A DNA stretch of 31,447 nucleotides from JAXHLG01 sp964505305 (lineage in GTDB: Bacteria > Patescibacteriota > Minisyncoccia > Moranbacterales > DUUL01): assembly GCA_964505305.1 (NCBI GenBank), contig CAZDHE010000011.1, positions 1-31,447 of the forward strand, written 5' to 3'. Positions 14,170 to 21,996 of the stretch are shown here, in pieces; position 1 is the stretch's first letter, and each line of letters begins with the position of its first letter. The position numbers and the translations under genes are program-made. The notes under the pieces were generated by a model. It saw nothing but the letters and a program-made list of their open reading frames with translations, was not told the DNA's origin and did no database searches.

Positions 14170-16839
14170 ATGAAAAAAACCAATTATTACAACAAAAAAA
14201 AGTTTGAGGTTTTAGAGCTTCTAAAAACCCGGGAAGAAGGATTAAGCCAAAAGGAGTTTGAGGAAAGATTGTCCAAGCACGGCCCCAACAAGCTCCCGGA
14301 AGTTAAAGCTGACGGCATTGCGGCTATTTTTCTTCGGCAGTTTCAGAGCTCTCTGATTTTTATACTTCTCTTGGCGGCCTTGGCGGTTTTTTTAATGGGA
14401 GACAAAATCGATGGATTCATTATAATTTTTGTTCTCATTTTCAACGCCGTCATCGGCACTATCCAAGAAAAAAAAGCTCAAAACATCTTTGCTTCGCTGA
14501 GCAATCTAATTAAAACCAACGCCTCGGTGATCCGTGCGGGAAAAGAATACATAATCTCTGATGAAGAGCTGGTTCCCGGCGATATAATTTCTCTCAGAGA
14601 AGGGGAAAAGGTGCCTGCCGACGCCAGAGTGATTTCTGCTCGTTCCCTGCAGATAAACGAATCTGCCTTGACGGGAGAATCCAGCTCTAAATTCAAGTCT
14701 TCCTCGGCTATAAACAAATCCAAAGTTCAAATTTCAGACCAGAAAAACATGGTTTTCAAAGGAACTAACGTAGTGGCCGGGAGCGGGAAAGCGGTAGTGG
14801 TAAAAACCGGCGAGAAAACTTTAATCGGAGACATTGCCAAGCGGATGGCGGTAGTGGAAGAAGAGTTGCCGCTCAAAAAGGATATTAGAAAACTATCCCG
14901 CTTTATTATAGCGGTGGTTGCTTTGGTTAGCTTGCTTTTGCTGGGAGCCGGCTGGGCGAGAGGGGATGCATTAAATGAGACGCTTTCTATTATTGTCGCC
15001 GTAGCTGTGTCGGTGGTGCCGGAGGGGTTGCCGGTAGTGGTAACGCTGGCATTGGCCGTTAGTGTCTGGGAAATGGGCAAGAGGAATGTTTTGATTAAAA
15101 AATTGCAAGCCGTTGAGGCTCTGGGGCAGGTCAATGTTATTGCCGTTGATAAAACTGGAACAATCACTAAGAACGAGCTAACAGTAAAAGAAGTTTATGC
15201 TACCGAAAGATTTTTTTCGGTCGACGGAGTGGGATATTCCTCCAAAGGGGAAGTCAAACATGAAGGTCGAACAGTCAAAAAATCTGATTACCCGGAACTT
15301 TCTATAATTGGGAAAATTGCGAGTCTGTGCAGCGGTGCCCGTGTTGTTTATGACAAAGAAACTTCCGACTGGAAGGTTTCCGGCGATCCCACCGAGGCGG
15401 CTACTCTTGTTTTTTCTAAAAAACTGGGATTTCGGAAAGAAGAGTTGGGCAAGAAATATCAAATGATTTCGGAAAGGCCTTTTGATTATAAGCTCAAATA
15501 TCATTCCACTCTTCACCAGGTCGAGAACAAATTTTTATTATCAGTCGTGGGGGCGCCGGAAGAAATATTAAGTATCTCTGAAAAAAGGCGAACATCTTCC
15601 GGTGTTAAAAAGATGACCAAACAAGACAGGGAAGAACTGATCGATATTTTCACCCAAATGTCCCAACGAGGCTTGCGGGTTATCGCAGCGGCCAAAAAAG
15701 ACCTAAAAGAAAAAGAAACTATCGGCCGCAAGCTTTCGGGGCTTGATTTTATCGGTTTTTTAGCCATCGAAGATCCGCCAAAACCGGAAGTCAAAAAAGC
15801 TATCGAGAGAGTGAAATCTGCCAAAATAAACCTGGTTATGATCACCGGCGACCACAAAGCGACAGCCAAGGCTATAGCTGAAAAGGTGGGAATCCTTAAG
15901 AAAGGAGAGAAAATCCTGGAAGGAAAAGAAATAGATCGGCTAAGCAAGGAAAAACTGGCTGAACTTTTGGATAAAACCAGCGTTTTTGCCAGAGTCACTC
16001 CCTTTCACAAGCTAAAAATTATCGAAGCCTACAAAAAGAGAGGAGATGTCGTGGCGATGACCGGAGACGGCGTTAACGACGCCCTATCTCTGAATTCGGC
16101 CAGTGTCGGAGTCGCGATGGGAAAAATCGGGACGGAAGTGGCCAAAGAATCTTCCGACGTTGTTCTTCTGGACGACAATTTCGGTAGCATTGTAGCCGGC
16201 GTGGAAGAAGGCAGGAATGTCTTTAAGACCATTAAAAGAGTTACTCTGTACTTATTTTCCACCAGTCTCGGAGAAGTGTTGACTATTATAAGCGCCATTT
16301 TTCTGGGAATGCCTTTGCCTATTTTGGCTCCTCAGATATTGTGGATCAACCTGGTTACCGACGGATTTTTGGATGTGGCTTTGGTGATGGAGAAAAAAGA
16401 GAAAAACCTGCTGGGGAGGGAATATTTGAAAAAAGCCGGCGGGTTCGTCGATCGAGTAATGCTTCTTCGGATGGTTTTAATGGCTCTTCCGATGGCGGCA
16501 GGAACTTTGTTTCTCTTTAGTCGAATTTATGAAATCGACTTGGAAAAGGCCTGGACGGTTTCCTTTACCTCTCTGGTAGTTTTTCAATGGTTCAACGCTT
16601 GGAACTGCCGTTCAGCGACAAAATCTTTTTTCACTTCTAATCTTCTCTCCAACAAATACCTAATTGCCGCCACTGGTCTGGTAATCGCACTTCAGCTCTT
16701 AGTGATTTACAATCCGCTGTTACAGAGCATCTTTCACACTGTTCCCTTAAACCTGACTGAATGGCTCATGATAATTGCTATAGCTTCTTCTGTGATGATA
16801 ATTGAAGAAGATAGAAAGGCGATTAAAAGATTGCAGTAA
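14170..16839 (+). CDS. P2-type cation-transporting ATPase (Ca2+-like)
   Basis: Membrane pump using an aspartyl-phosphate intermediate. The N-terminal cation ATPase domain includes GLSQKEFEERLSKHGPNKLPE (read around residues 20-40). Actuator motif TGES is at 168-171, PEGLP in M4 at 284-288, phosphorylation motif DKTGT with D327, and hinge motif TGDGVND ending at D637. M5 has STSLGEVL and M6 has NLVTDG. PEGLP with NLVTDG matches the site-II calcium ligands of SERCA/PMR1-type pumps, while the M5 asparagine of site I is serine, so one Ca2+ or Mn2+ site is most likely. Ten transmembrane helices fit the 889-residue length. It is the last gene of a tight cluster with two small membrane proteins. No metal riboswitch is seen before it. 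The exact ion cannot be read from sequence alone. Confidence 0.93.
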   Translation: MKKTNYYNKKKFEVLELLKTREEGLSQKEFEERLSKHGPNKLPEVKADGIAAIFLRQFQSSLIFILLLAALAVFLMGDKIDGFIIIFVLIFNAVIGTIQEKKAQNIFASLSNLIKTNASVIRAGKEYIISDEELVPGDIISLREGEKVPADARVISARSLQINESALTGESSSKFKSSSAINKSKVQISDQKNMVFKGTNVVAGSGKAVVVKTGEKTLIGDIAKRMAVVEEELPLKKDIRKLSRFIIAVVALVSLLLLGAGWARGDALNETLSIIVAVAVSVVPEGLPVVVTLALAVSVWEMGKRNVLIKKLQAVEALGQVNVIAVDKTGTITKNELTVKEVYATERFFSVDGVGYSSKGEVKHEGRTVKKSDYPELSIIGKIASLCSGARVVYDKETSDWKVSGDPTEAATLVFSKKLGFRKEELGKKYQMISERPFDYKLKYHSTLHQVENKFLLSVVGAPEEILSISEKRRTSSGVKKMTKQDREELIDIFTQMSQRGLRVIAAAKKDLKEKETIGRKLSGLDFIGFLAIEDPPKPEVKKAIERVKSAKINLVMITGDHKATAKAIAEKVGILKKGEKILEGKEIDRLSKEKLAELLDKTSVFARVTPFHKLKIIEAYKKRGDVVAMTGDGVNDALSLNSASVGVAMGKIGTEVAKESSDVVLLDDNFGSIVAGVEEGRNVFKTIKRVTLYLFSTSLGEVLTIISAIFLGMPLPILAPQILWINLVTDGFLDVALVMEKKEKNLLGREYLKKAGGFVDRVMLLRMVLMALPMAAGTLFLFSRIYEIDLEKAWTVSFTSLVVFQWFNAWNCRSATKSFFTSNLLSNKYLIAATGLVIALQLLVIYNPLLQSIFHTVPLNLTEWLMIIAIASSVMIIEEDRKAIKRLQ

Positions 16840-16927
16840 TTAGAACTAATAAATCCCAATGAATTGAGACTGACAATCCCCAGTTAGCTGGTCTTAATGC
16901 TAAAAACGAATCGCCGTTTAAAAATTT

Positions 16928-16968
16928 ATACAGATTATTATTCTGTATTTGCACCTCTTTCCTTTTAA
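16928..16968 (+). terminator. Possible terminator after the P-type ATPase
   Basis: ATACAGA (16928-16934) pairs perfectly with TCTGTAT (16942-16948), loop TTATTAT, followed by a pyrimidine-rich stretch. The stem is weak, so this is tentative. Confidence 0.35.
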
Positions 16969-17063
16969 CTGCCGATGTGTATAGGCCTTGCTTTGAAAGT
17001 TTGTGTTTGCGGGCGAATTTATTTTTTAAGCTCTTCAGACAATTCTGTGGGTAAATATAATAA

Positions 17064-17221
17064 GGGGCTGTTTCCAATCACCATCTCGTTGCGAAATTTC
17101 TGATTTTTTAAACAATTTTTGTCCCGATTACTCGGGGTAGCCTCCACTAAGGCAAAAAATTTTTGGGGAAATTGACAAAAAAGATGGAATTGTAGCAGGA
17201 ATAGTGCTTGGAAGCAGCCCC
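17064..17221 (-). repeat. Palindromic repeat family, copy B (complete)
   Basis: 158 bases. The left end GGGGCTGTTTCCAATCACC matches the inverted right end GGGGCTGCTTCCAAGCACT; over 21 bases the ends agree at 18. The arms are imperfectly complementary throughout, and CCCGATTACTCGGG lies near the centre. Its reverse complement aligns end to end with copy C (25950-26118) and with the left half of copy A. AATAA flanks it directly on both sides (17059-17063 and 17222-17226), a possible target duplication in AT-rich DNA. Confidence 0.85.
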
Positions 17222-17330
17222 AATAAAATGATTTCAATTCAGCAAAGTCGACGGCTCTAATGATGGATGCAATTTATTTAAGAATGATCAAGAAAAAAGT
17301 TTGCTCATAAAATTATCTAAAGAGCTATTT

Positions 17331-18275
17331 TTAAAAACCCACCAGTTTAACTTCTTCTTGAAGCTGAATTCCATAATTATTTCTCACCTTTTGCTTGATT
17401 AAGCTAATTAAGGTGACTACGTCTTGAGAGTTGGCGTTTCCTTTATTGACTATGAAGTTGGCTTGTTTAGAACTTACTTGAGCATCTCCCGCTTGCAAGC
17501 CTTTTAAGTTGCACATATCGATTAACCATCCCGCCGGAACTTTTTCATCTTTGCATTTAGCGCCGGTTTCTTGTTCAAAAGATTTTATAATTTCTTTATC
17601 AACTTTGGGATTTTTAAAAATAGACCCGGCCGAATAGAAATTTTTCAAAGAAGGCTGGCTTTTCTCTCTTTTTTTAATCAACTCATTCATTAGTTTTTGG
17701 ATTTCCTCCTTGTTGCTATTTTTAAAGCTAAGTTCGATCTCTTGGATAATTAAACTTTCATTTCTCTTAAAGATGCTTTCTCGGTAATTAAATTGGCATT
17801 CGGATTTAGTAAAATCTTGCAAGGTAAATTCTTTATTGTCTATTTCAAGCGCTTGGATCTTAATTACGGAATCACTTATCTCGCTTCCAAAAGCTCCGGC
17901 GTTTCCCCTGATAGCGCCGCCGACTGTTCCGGGAATTCCGGTCGCCCATTCCAATCCGGACAAATCATTCTCTTTTGCAAATTCTACCAGAGAACTCAAG
18001 GCAACTCCCGCTTGACAAACAATTTTGTTTTTTCCGTCGATTTCAATCTTGTCGCTTTTTAACTTAATAATTAAACCGTCAAAACCCTCATCACTGAAAA
18101 GCACGTTACTTCCTCCGCCCAAGATAAAATATTTTACTTTATTATCCAGTGCCCACTTTAAAGCTTCTTTTAATTCAGACAGCTCTTGAACTTTAACAAA
18201 ATATTTAGCCTTGCCGCCTATTTTGAAGGTGGAATGATTTTTTAACTCTACTTCTTCTTTTATATTTATTGGCAT
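17331..18275 (-). CDS. murB: UDP-N-acetylenolpyruvoylglucosamine reductase
   Basis: FAD- and NADPH-dependent second committed step of peptidoglycan precursor synthesis, making UDP-N-acetylmuramate. The FAD-binding domain carries ILGGGSNVLF (51-60) and GIPGTVGGAIRGNAGAFG (113-130). NYRES holds R165. The C-terminal substrate domain has SAGSIFKNP with the catalytic serine S218, and EEVKLVG with the proton-donating glutamate at 307 or 308. 314 residues fits the shorter type II enzymes. The start at 18275 gives MPINIKEEVELKNHSTFKIGG in the usual register. It begins two bases after the stop of the glycosyltransferase on the same strand, so the two form an operon driven by the promoter at 19510-19538. 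Presence of murB suggests that the organism makes a peptidoglycan wall. Confidence 0.95.
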   Translation of the reverse strand: MPINIKEEVELKNHSTFKIGGKAKYFVKVQELSELKEALKWALDNKVKYFILGGGSNVLFSDEGFDGLIIKLKSDKIEIDGKNKIVCQAGVALSSLVEFAKENDLSGLEWATGIPGTVGGAIRGNAGAFGSEISDSVIKIQALEIDNKEFTLQDFTKSECQFNYRESIFKRNESLIIQEIELSFKNSNKEEIQKLMNELIKKREKSQPSLKNFYSAGSIFKNPKVDKEIIKSFEQETGAKCKDEKVPAGWLIDMCNLKGLQAGDAQVSSKQANFIVNKGNANSQDVVTLISLIKQKVRNNYGIQLQEEVKLVGF

Positions 18276-18277
18276 AA

Positions 18278-19402
18278 TTATAGATTACTTATAATATTTA
18301 AAGTTTTTTTAGCGCATTTTTCCCAACTGTATTCATTTGCGATTTTTTGAGCATTTTTAACCAAGAGGTTTCTTGTTTGTTTATTTTCCATAATTTGTAG
18401 AATATTATTTGCCAATTTTTTCTTATCTGTGGCGGGGAAAAGCAAAGCCCCGTTTTTGGAAATCTCCTCCAAGCTGGAGTTTTTAGCCGCCACCACCGGG
18501 ACTCCGGAGGCAAAAGCTTCTAAAATGGGCAAGCCAAAACCTTCATATAAAGAGGGCAAGGCAAAAACGCCGGCAGTTTCATATAATATTTTCAGAACCT
18601 CAAAATAGACGCCTCCCGTTTTTATGATGTCTTGAGCTTGTTTGGAAGAATTTATTTTCCGGAGAGTTCTTTCCGGTTTCCAGGCTTCTTGACCGACTAA
18701 GACCAGTTTTAGATCTTGGCAAGAACTTCTCTTTTTGATTATTTCAAAAGCCTCAATTAATGTCTCAATATTTTTACGAGGCTGAATAGCTCCCGTATAA
18801 AGCAAAAATCTTTTTTCTTTCAAGCCGTATTTTTCAAGTATTTGTTTTTTTCTTGTGTGGTTTGTTTCTTTTGCGAATTCTTCTTGACAGACTCCATGGT
18901 GAACTACTTCCACTTTTTTCTCCGGTGTTTTAGGGTAGTATTTAAGAATGTCTTTTTTGGTGGCGTGGGAAACCGCAATGACTTTTTGAGCTCTTTTAAC
19001 GGCCGTTTCAGTAAAGAAATCCAGCTTTCTTTTGTCTAAAAAAGGAAATGATTCGGGGAATATTTTGAAAGCCAGATCGTGGACGGTTACTATTATTTTG
19101 GTTTCCCGGGGAGCTAAGAAGGGCACTTGTTGAATTGGCATCCAGCAAACATCCGGCTTATCCCAGCGGAGTTCGAATCCAAAACCGGTTTGAGTCCACC
19201 AGAAAGGGTAGTTAACTTTTTTTTCTTGGTAGTTAGGATAAAAATGAGGCTCAAGGGAGGGATTGAAATTTTTCTTATGATAAAGAACAAAAGCGTCTTT
19301 TTTGTTTAAAGCGCCGAATCTGTCCAATAAATTTTTCAAATAAATTCTGGTGCCGTCAATTCTTTTGTAGTCTAAATCGGCGCAATCTATTGCTATTTTC
19401 AT
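18278..19402 (-). CDS. GT4-family glycosyltransferase
   Basis: Retaining GT-B glycosyltransferase of the RfaB/MtfB type, predicted to transfer a sugar from a nucleotide donor during envelope polysaccharide or glycolipid synthesis. The N-terminal acceptor domain ends near residue 190 and includes TVHDLAF and VIAVSHATKKDI. The C-terminal donor domain has LYTGAIQPRKNIETLIEAF (202-220) and the E-x7-E motif in LYEGFGLPILEAFASG (E287 and E295). 374 residues is normal. The ATG at 19402 follows a leader of about 100 bases with a good promoter. It is co-transcribed with murB, which links it loosely to wall or envelope synthesis. The substrate cannot be predicted. Confidence 0.9.
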   Translation of the reverse strand: MKIAIDCADLDYKRIDGTRIYLKNLLDRFGALNKKDAFVLYHKKNFNPSLEPHFYPNYQEKKVNYPFWWTQTGFGFELRWDKPDVCWMPIQQVPFLAPRETKIIVTVHDLAFKIFPESFPFLDKRKLDFFTETAVKRAQKVIAVSHATKKDILKYYPKTPEKKVEVVHHGVCQEEFAKETNHTRKKQILEKYGLKEKRFLLYTGAIQPRKNIETLIEAFEIIKKRSSCQDLKLVLVGQEAWKPERTLRKINSSKQAQDIIKTGGVYFEVLKILYETAGVFALPSLYEGFGLPILEAFASGVPVVAAKNSSLEEISKNGALLFPATDKKKLANNILQIMENKQTRNLLVKNAQKIANEYSWEKCAKKTLNIISNL

Positions 19403-19509
19403 AAAATTATGTTAAACTTCATAGCTTCTTTGGATAACTCTGAAGGATGATACGAGGGGAGATTCTAGATTTTTTAGTAGAGCGCTTCTTTTAAAATTCC
19501 TTTGTTTAT

Positions 19510-19538
19510 ATTATAATTCACTTTGGATAAAATGTTAA
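19510..19538 (-). promoter_or_regulatory. Promoter of the glycosyltransferase-murB operon
   Basis: On the minus strand: TTAACA (19538-19533), 17-base spacer, TATAAT (19515-19510). The -10 is a perfect consensus. It sits back to back with the rbfA promoter in the divergent region. Confidence 0.7.
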
Positions 19539-19579
19539 ATAAATAATAGAAGAGGATTTTAAAAGAAAAAATGTTTGAA

Positions 19580-19607
19580 TTGAAAGCGTATTTTGATGGG
19601 ATATAAT
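19580..19607 (+). promoter_or_regulatory. Promoter of rbfA
   Basis: TTGAAA (19580-19585), 16-base spacer, TATAAT (19602-19607). Predicted start near 19613, about 37 bases before the rbfA ATG. Confidence 0.72.
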
Positions 19608-19649
19608 CTCATGCGGTAGTTTTTTATTTTGTGATTTTAAAGAAAAAAG

Positions 19650-19991
19650 ATGTCTAATCGTATTGAAAAGGTTGATCAATTGATCAGAAAAGAGCTGGCT
19701 GAAATTATTAATAAAGAGTTGACCTTGAAGGCCGGAATCTTTGTTTCAATCTCTTCGGTTAAGTGTAGTAGAGATTTGAAAAATGCCCAGGTTCAAGTAA
19801 GCGTTTATCCGGACAAGGAGGAGGATTATGTCTTAAAAACTTTAAATAAGGAAATTTACAAATTGCAAGGCGCTCTCAACAAGAAGTTGAAGATGAAGCC
19901 TCTGCCTAAAATATTTTTCGTTACTGATCACAGCCAGGAGAGAGTGGAGGAATTGGAGGAAATTTTTAAAAGAATAAAAGAGGAAGAGTAA
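19650..19991 (+). CDS. rbfA: Ribosome-binding factor A
   Basis: Assists late maturation of the 30S subunit and 16S rRNA 5' end processing. A single KH-like domain: the N-terminal helix RIEKVDQLIRKELAEIINKE, strand GIFVSISSVKCSRDLKNAQV, and VYPDKEEDYVLKTLNKEI. The late motif LKMKPLPKIFFVTDHS is the family LRYTPELxFxxDxS element in variant form. 113 residues is normal. It has a clear promoter 43-70 bases upstream. The DHH phosphoesterase gene follows after 42 bases, a gene order seen in many bacteria. Confidence 0.93.
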   Translation: MSNRIEKVDQLIRKELAEIINKELTLKAGIFVSISSVKCSRDLKNAQVQVSVYPDKEEDYVLKTLNKEIYKLQGALNKKLKMKPLPKIFFVTDHSQERVEELEEIFKRIKEEE

Positions 19992-20033
19992 TAGTTGAAA
20001 TTTTTTAGAAGATAAAGCTATTGATTTATAAAT

Positions 20034-21011
20034 ATGGAAGAACTAGCTGAAAAATTTAATTCGCTGAAAAAACTCCTACAAAAAGGAGAGAGTTTTTTTA
20101 TGGTAATCCATCCCAAGCCCGATGCCGATGCTTTGGGTTCGGCTTTTGCTTTAAAGAGGCATCTTCAAGAAGAGTTGAAAAAGAAAAAGGTTAAAATATA
20201 TAGCGTGGATAAGCCCGGAGATATTTTTAAAGAACTCTTTCCAACAGAAGAAGTTTCTCAGGAGGATGAAGATTTAAAGGATTTTGATACTTTGATTTTT
20301 CTGGATCGGGGGGATATTTATCACAAGCTTGCATTTGATAAAAAAACAGCTAAGCTAAATAAAAAAATTCAAATTTTAAATATTGATCATCACCCCGAAA
20401 CTTTTGTTCAGGGAGCTTTGAACGTAATTGATGATAAAGCTCCCGCAACTTGCGAAATAATATACCGCTATTTTGATTTTATTGATTATGATATTACACC
20501 CGCGGAAGCCCAGTTTTTACTCAATGGCATTTTTTCCGATACCGGCGGATTTCGGCATAATAATACCACACCCCACTCTTTGGAAGTTGCTGGAAACTTA
20601 ATGCGAAAAGGAGCTACCACTGTTAAAATAAGCAAGACTTTGTATTTTAATAAATCTCTTCAAACTCTTAGACTTTGGGCCATTGCTTTAGAGAGGGCCA
20701 AGTTAGAGCCTAAAAGCGGAATGATAACGTCTTTTTTAACTATGGAAGACTTGAAAAAATGCAATGCTACTTCTGCCGACATATCCGGCATATCGGAGGT
20801 TTTAAACACTATTGCCGAGTCAAAATTTTCTTTGGTGCTGGCTGAGCCGGAAAAAAATAAAATCAAGGCCAGCCTTAGAAGTGATGAACACAAAGGCGTG
20901 GATGTTTCCCAAATAGCTAAAAAATTTAAAGGAGGAGGCCATAAACTGGCCAGCGGGTTTGAGATTAAAGGCCGCTTAAAGCAAATGGGGGATCACTGGG
21001 TTATTGAGTAA
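20034..21011 (+). CDS. DHH/DHHA1 phosphoesterase (NrnA-like nanoRNase)
   Basis: Predicted Mn2+-dependent enzyme that degrades very short RNAs and/or converts pAp to AMP. The DHH domain has HPKPDADALGS with H26, D30 and D32, LDRGD with D91, and the name-giving NIDHH with D118-H119-H120. SDTGGFRHNNT follows. The DHHA1 domain ends with GGGHKLASGF (300-309), which binds the substrate. 325 residues is the usual size. It lies 42 bases after rbfA and is probably co-transcribed with it. The NrnA-like assignment rests on the motif set and on neighbourhood; whether RNA or pAp is the main substrate cannot be told. Confidence 0.9.
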   Translation: MEELAEKFNSLKKLLQKGESFFMVIHPKPDADALGSAFALKRHLQEELKKKKVKIYSVDKPGDIFKELFPTEEVSQEDEDLKDFDTLIFLDRGDIYHKLAFDKKTAKLNKKIQILNIDHHPETFVQGALNVIDDKAPATCEIIYRYFDFIDYDITPAEAQFLLNGIFSDTGGFRHNNTTPHSLEVAGNLMRKGATTVKISKTLYFNKSLQTLRLWAIALERAKLEPKSGMITSFLTMEDLKKCNATSADISGISEVLNTIAESKFSLVLAEPEKNKIKASLRSDEHKGVDVSQIAKKFKGGGHKLASGFEIKGRLKQMGDHWVIE

Positions 21012-21299
21012 TTTCTTTTGCCTTTTTTAAGGTAAATTGTCAACCAATAAAATAATTTATTTCCGAATAAATTTGCAAAATGGGTTTTTTTGTTTTATTT
21101 TTAAAGAGGAGTGTTTTCAAGCTCCGTGTTGCTGATAGTTTTAGTAAAAAAGAGAAATTGCGGTAAGAATAGAACTTAAAAACAGTTCCTGAAAAGAGAG
21201 TTTTAATTTACGGTTTCTTAAATTAAGCAATAAAATCAATCCTTAGGTGAAAAGTATGAAGTTTTTCATGCTTTCCATCTCAGCGATTGAAACAAAAGA
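21012..21299. other. Intergenic region before rnc
   Basis: 288 bases without a plausible gene. Early T-rich runs occur around 21025-21105 but no strong terminator. A hairpin lies just before rnc (21251-21274). No promoter with convincing boxes and spacing was found. Confidence 0.45.
21251..21274 (+). promoter_or_regulatory. Hairpin in the rnc leader
   Basis: AAAGTATGAA (21251-21260) pairs with TTCATGCTTT (21265-21274), ten pairs with one G-T, loop GTTT, 25 bases before the rnc start codon. RNase III genes elsewhere are autoregulated by cleavage of a leader hairpin, so this is a candidate site. At ten pairs it is short for an RNase III substrate. Confidence 0.4.
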
Positions 21300-21995
21300 A
21301 TGAATGAAGAAAATTTATCCAAATTGGAGAAAAAGCTAAATCTCCGGTTTAAGGAGAGAAGGTTTTTGCAAGAGGCAATTACTCATCGCTCCTACTTAAA
21401 TGAAAATCGGAGTTACAAACTGCCTCACAATGAGAGAATGGAGTTTTTGGGAGATGCTGTCCTGGAGCTTTCCGTTACCAAGTATTTATTTGAAAACTAT
21501 CCCAACCCCGAAGGGGAGTTAACCAATTGGAGAGCGGCTCTTGTGAATGGAGAAATGCTGGCCAAAGTGGCCGGAGAATTGAATATTGAAGAGCACATCC
21601 TAATGTCTAAAGGAGAGAAAAAGGATACCGGCAAAGCTCGGGATTATATCTTGGCTAATGCAATGGAGGCCTTAATTGGGGCTATTTATTTAGATCAAGG
21701 CTTTGAAGCGGCTGATGAGTTTATAAAAAACAACATCATAGTTAAACTTCCGGAAATTTTGGAAAAGAAAACTTATTTAGATCCCAAAAGTTATTTTCAG
21801 GAAAGAGCTCAAGAAGAAGCACTGATTACTCCTCATTACGAAATTATTAAGGAATGGGGACCGGATCACGATAAAAATTTTGTAGCGGCAGTTTTCTTGG
21901 GGTCGGAAAAGGTGGCTGAAGGGGAGGGCTGCTCCAAGCAGGAAGCTCAAAGAAACGCTGCGGAAAACGGATTAAAGGTTAAAAATTGGAAATAA
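21300..21995 (+). CDS. rnc: Ribonuclease III
   Basis: Cuts double-stranded RNA, chiefly in rRNA precursor processing. The catalytic domain has the signature NERMEFLGDAVLEL (44-57) with E45, E48 and D52, and a second acidic cluster YILANAMEALIGAIYLDQG with E123. At residue 120 the sequence has N where the E. coli enzyme has the metal-associated D114. The double-stranded RNA-binding domain spans about 158-231 (DPKSYFQERAQ to AAENGLKVK). 231 residues is normal. It ends one base before the smc ATG, so the two genes form an operon with probable translational coupling; rnc-smc neighbourhood is common in bacteria. A hairpin in the leader could be an autoregulation site. Confidence 0.95.
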   Translation: MNEENLSKLEKKLNLRFKERRFLQEAITHRSYLNENRSYKLPHNERMEFLGDAVLELSVTKYLFENYPNPEGELTNWRAALVNGEMLAKVAGELNIEEHILMSKGEKKDTGKARDYILANAMEALIGAIYLDQGFEAADEFIKNNIIVKLPEILEKKTYLDPKSYFQERAQEEALITPHYEIIKEWGPDHDKNFVAAVFLGSEKVAEGEGCSKQEAQRNAAENGLKVKNWK

Positions 21996-21996
21996 A

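Larger units (their letters stand above)
16840..17330. other. Convergent intergenic region with terminator-like hairpin and palindromic repeat
   Basis: 491 bases between the P-type ATPase and murB, which point towards each other. It contains a 7-base-pair hairpin (16928-16948) and a complete palindromic repeat (17064-17221). The remainder (16840-16927, 16949-17063, 17222-17330) shows no gene or recognised RNA. Confidence 0.55.

Noticed and set aside
15513..15998. 161-codon minus-strand frame inside the P-type ATPase gene
   Set aside because: Antisense shadow of a strongly conserved gene; composition typical of reverse-frame translation.
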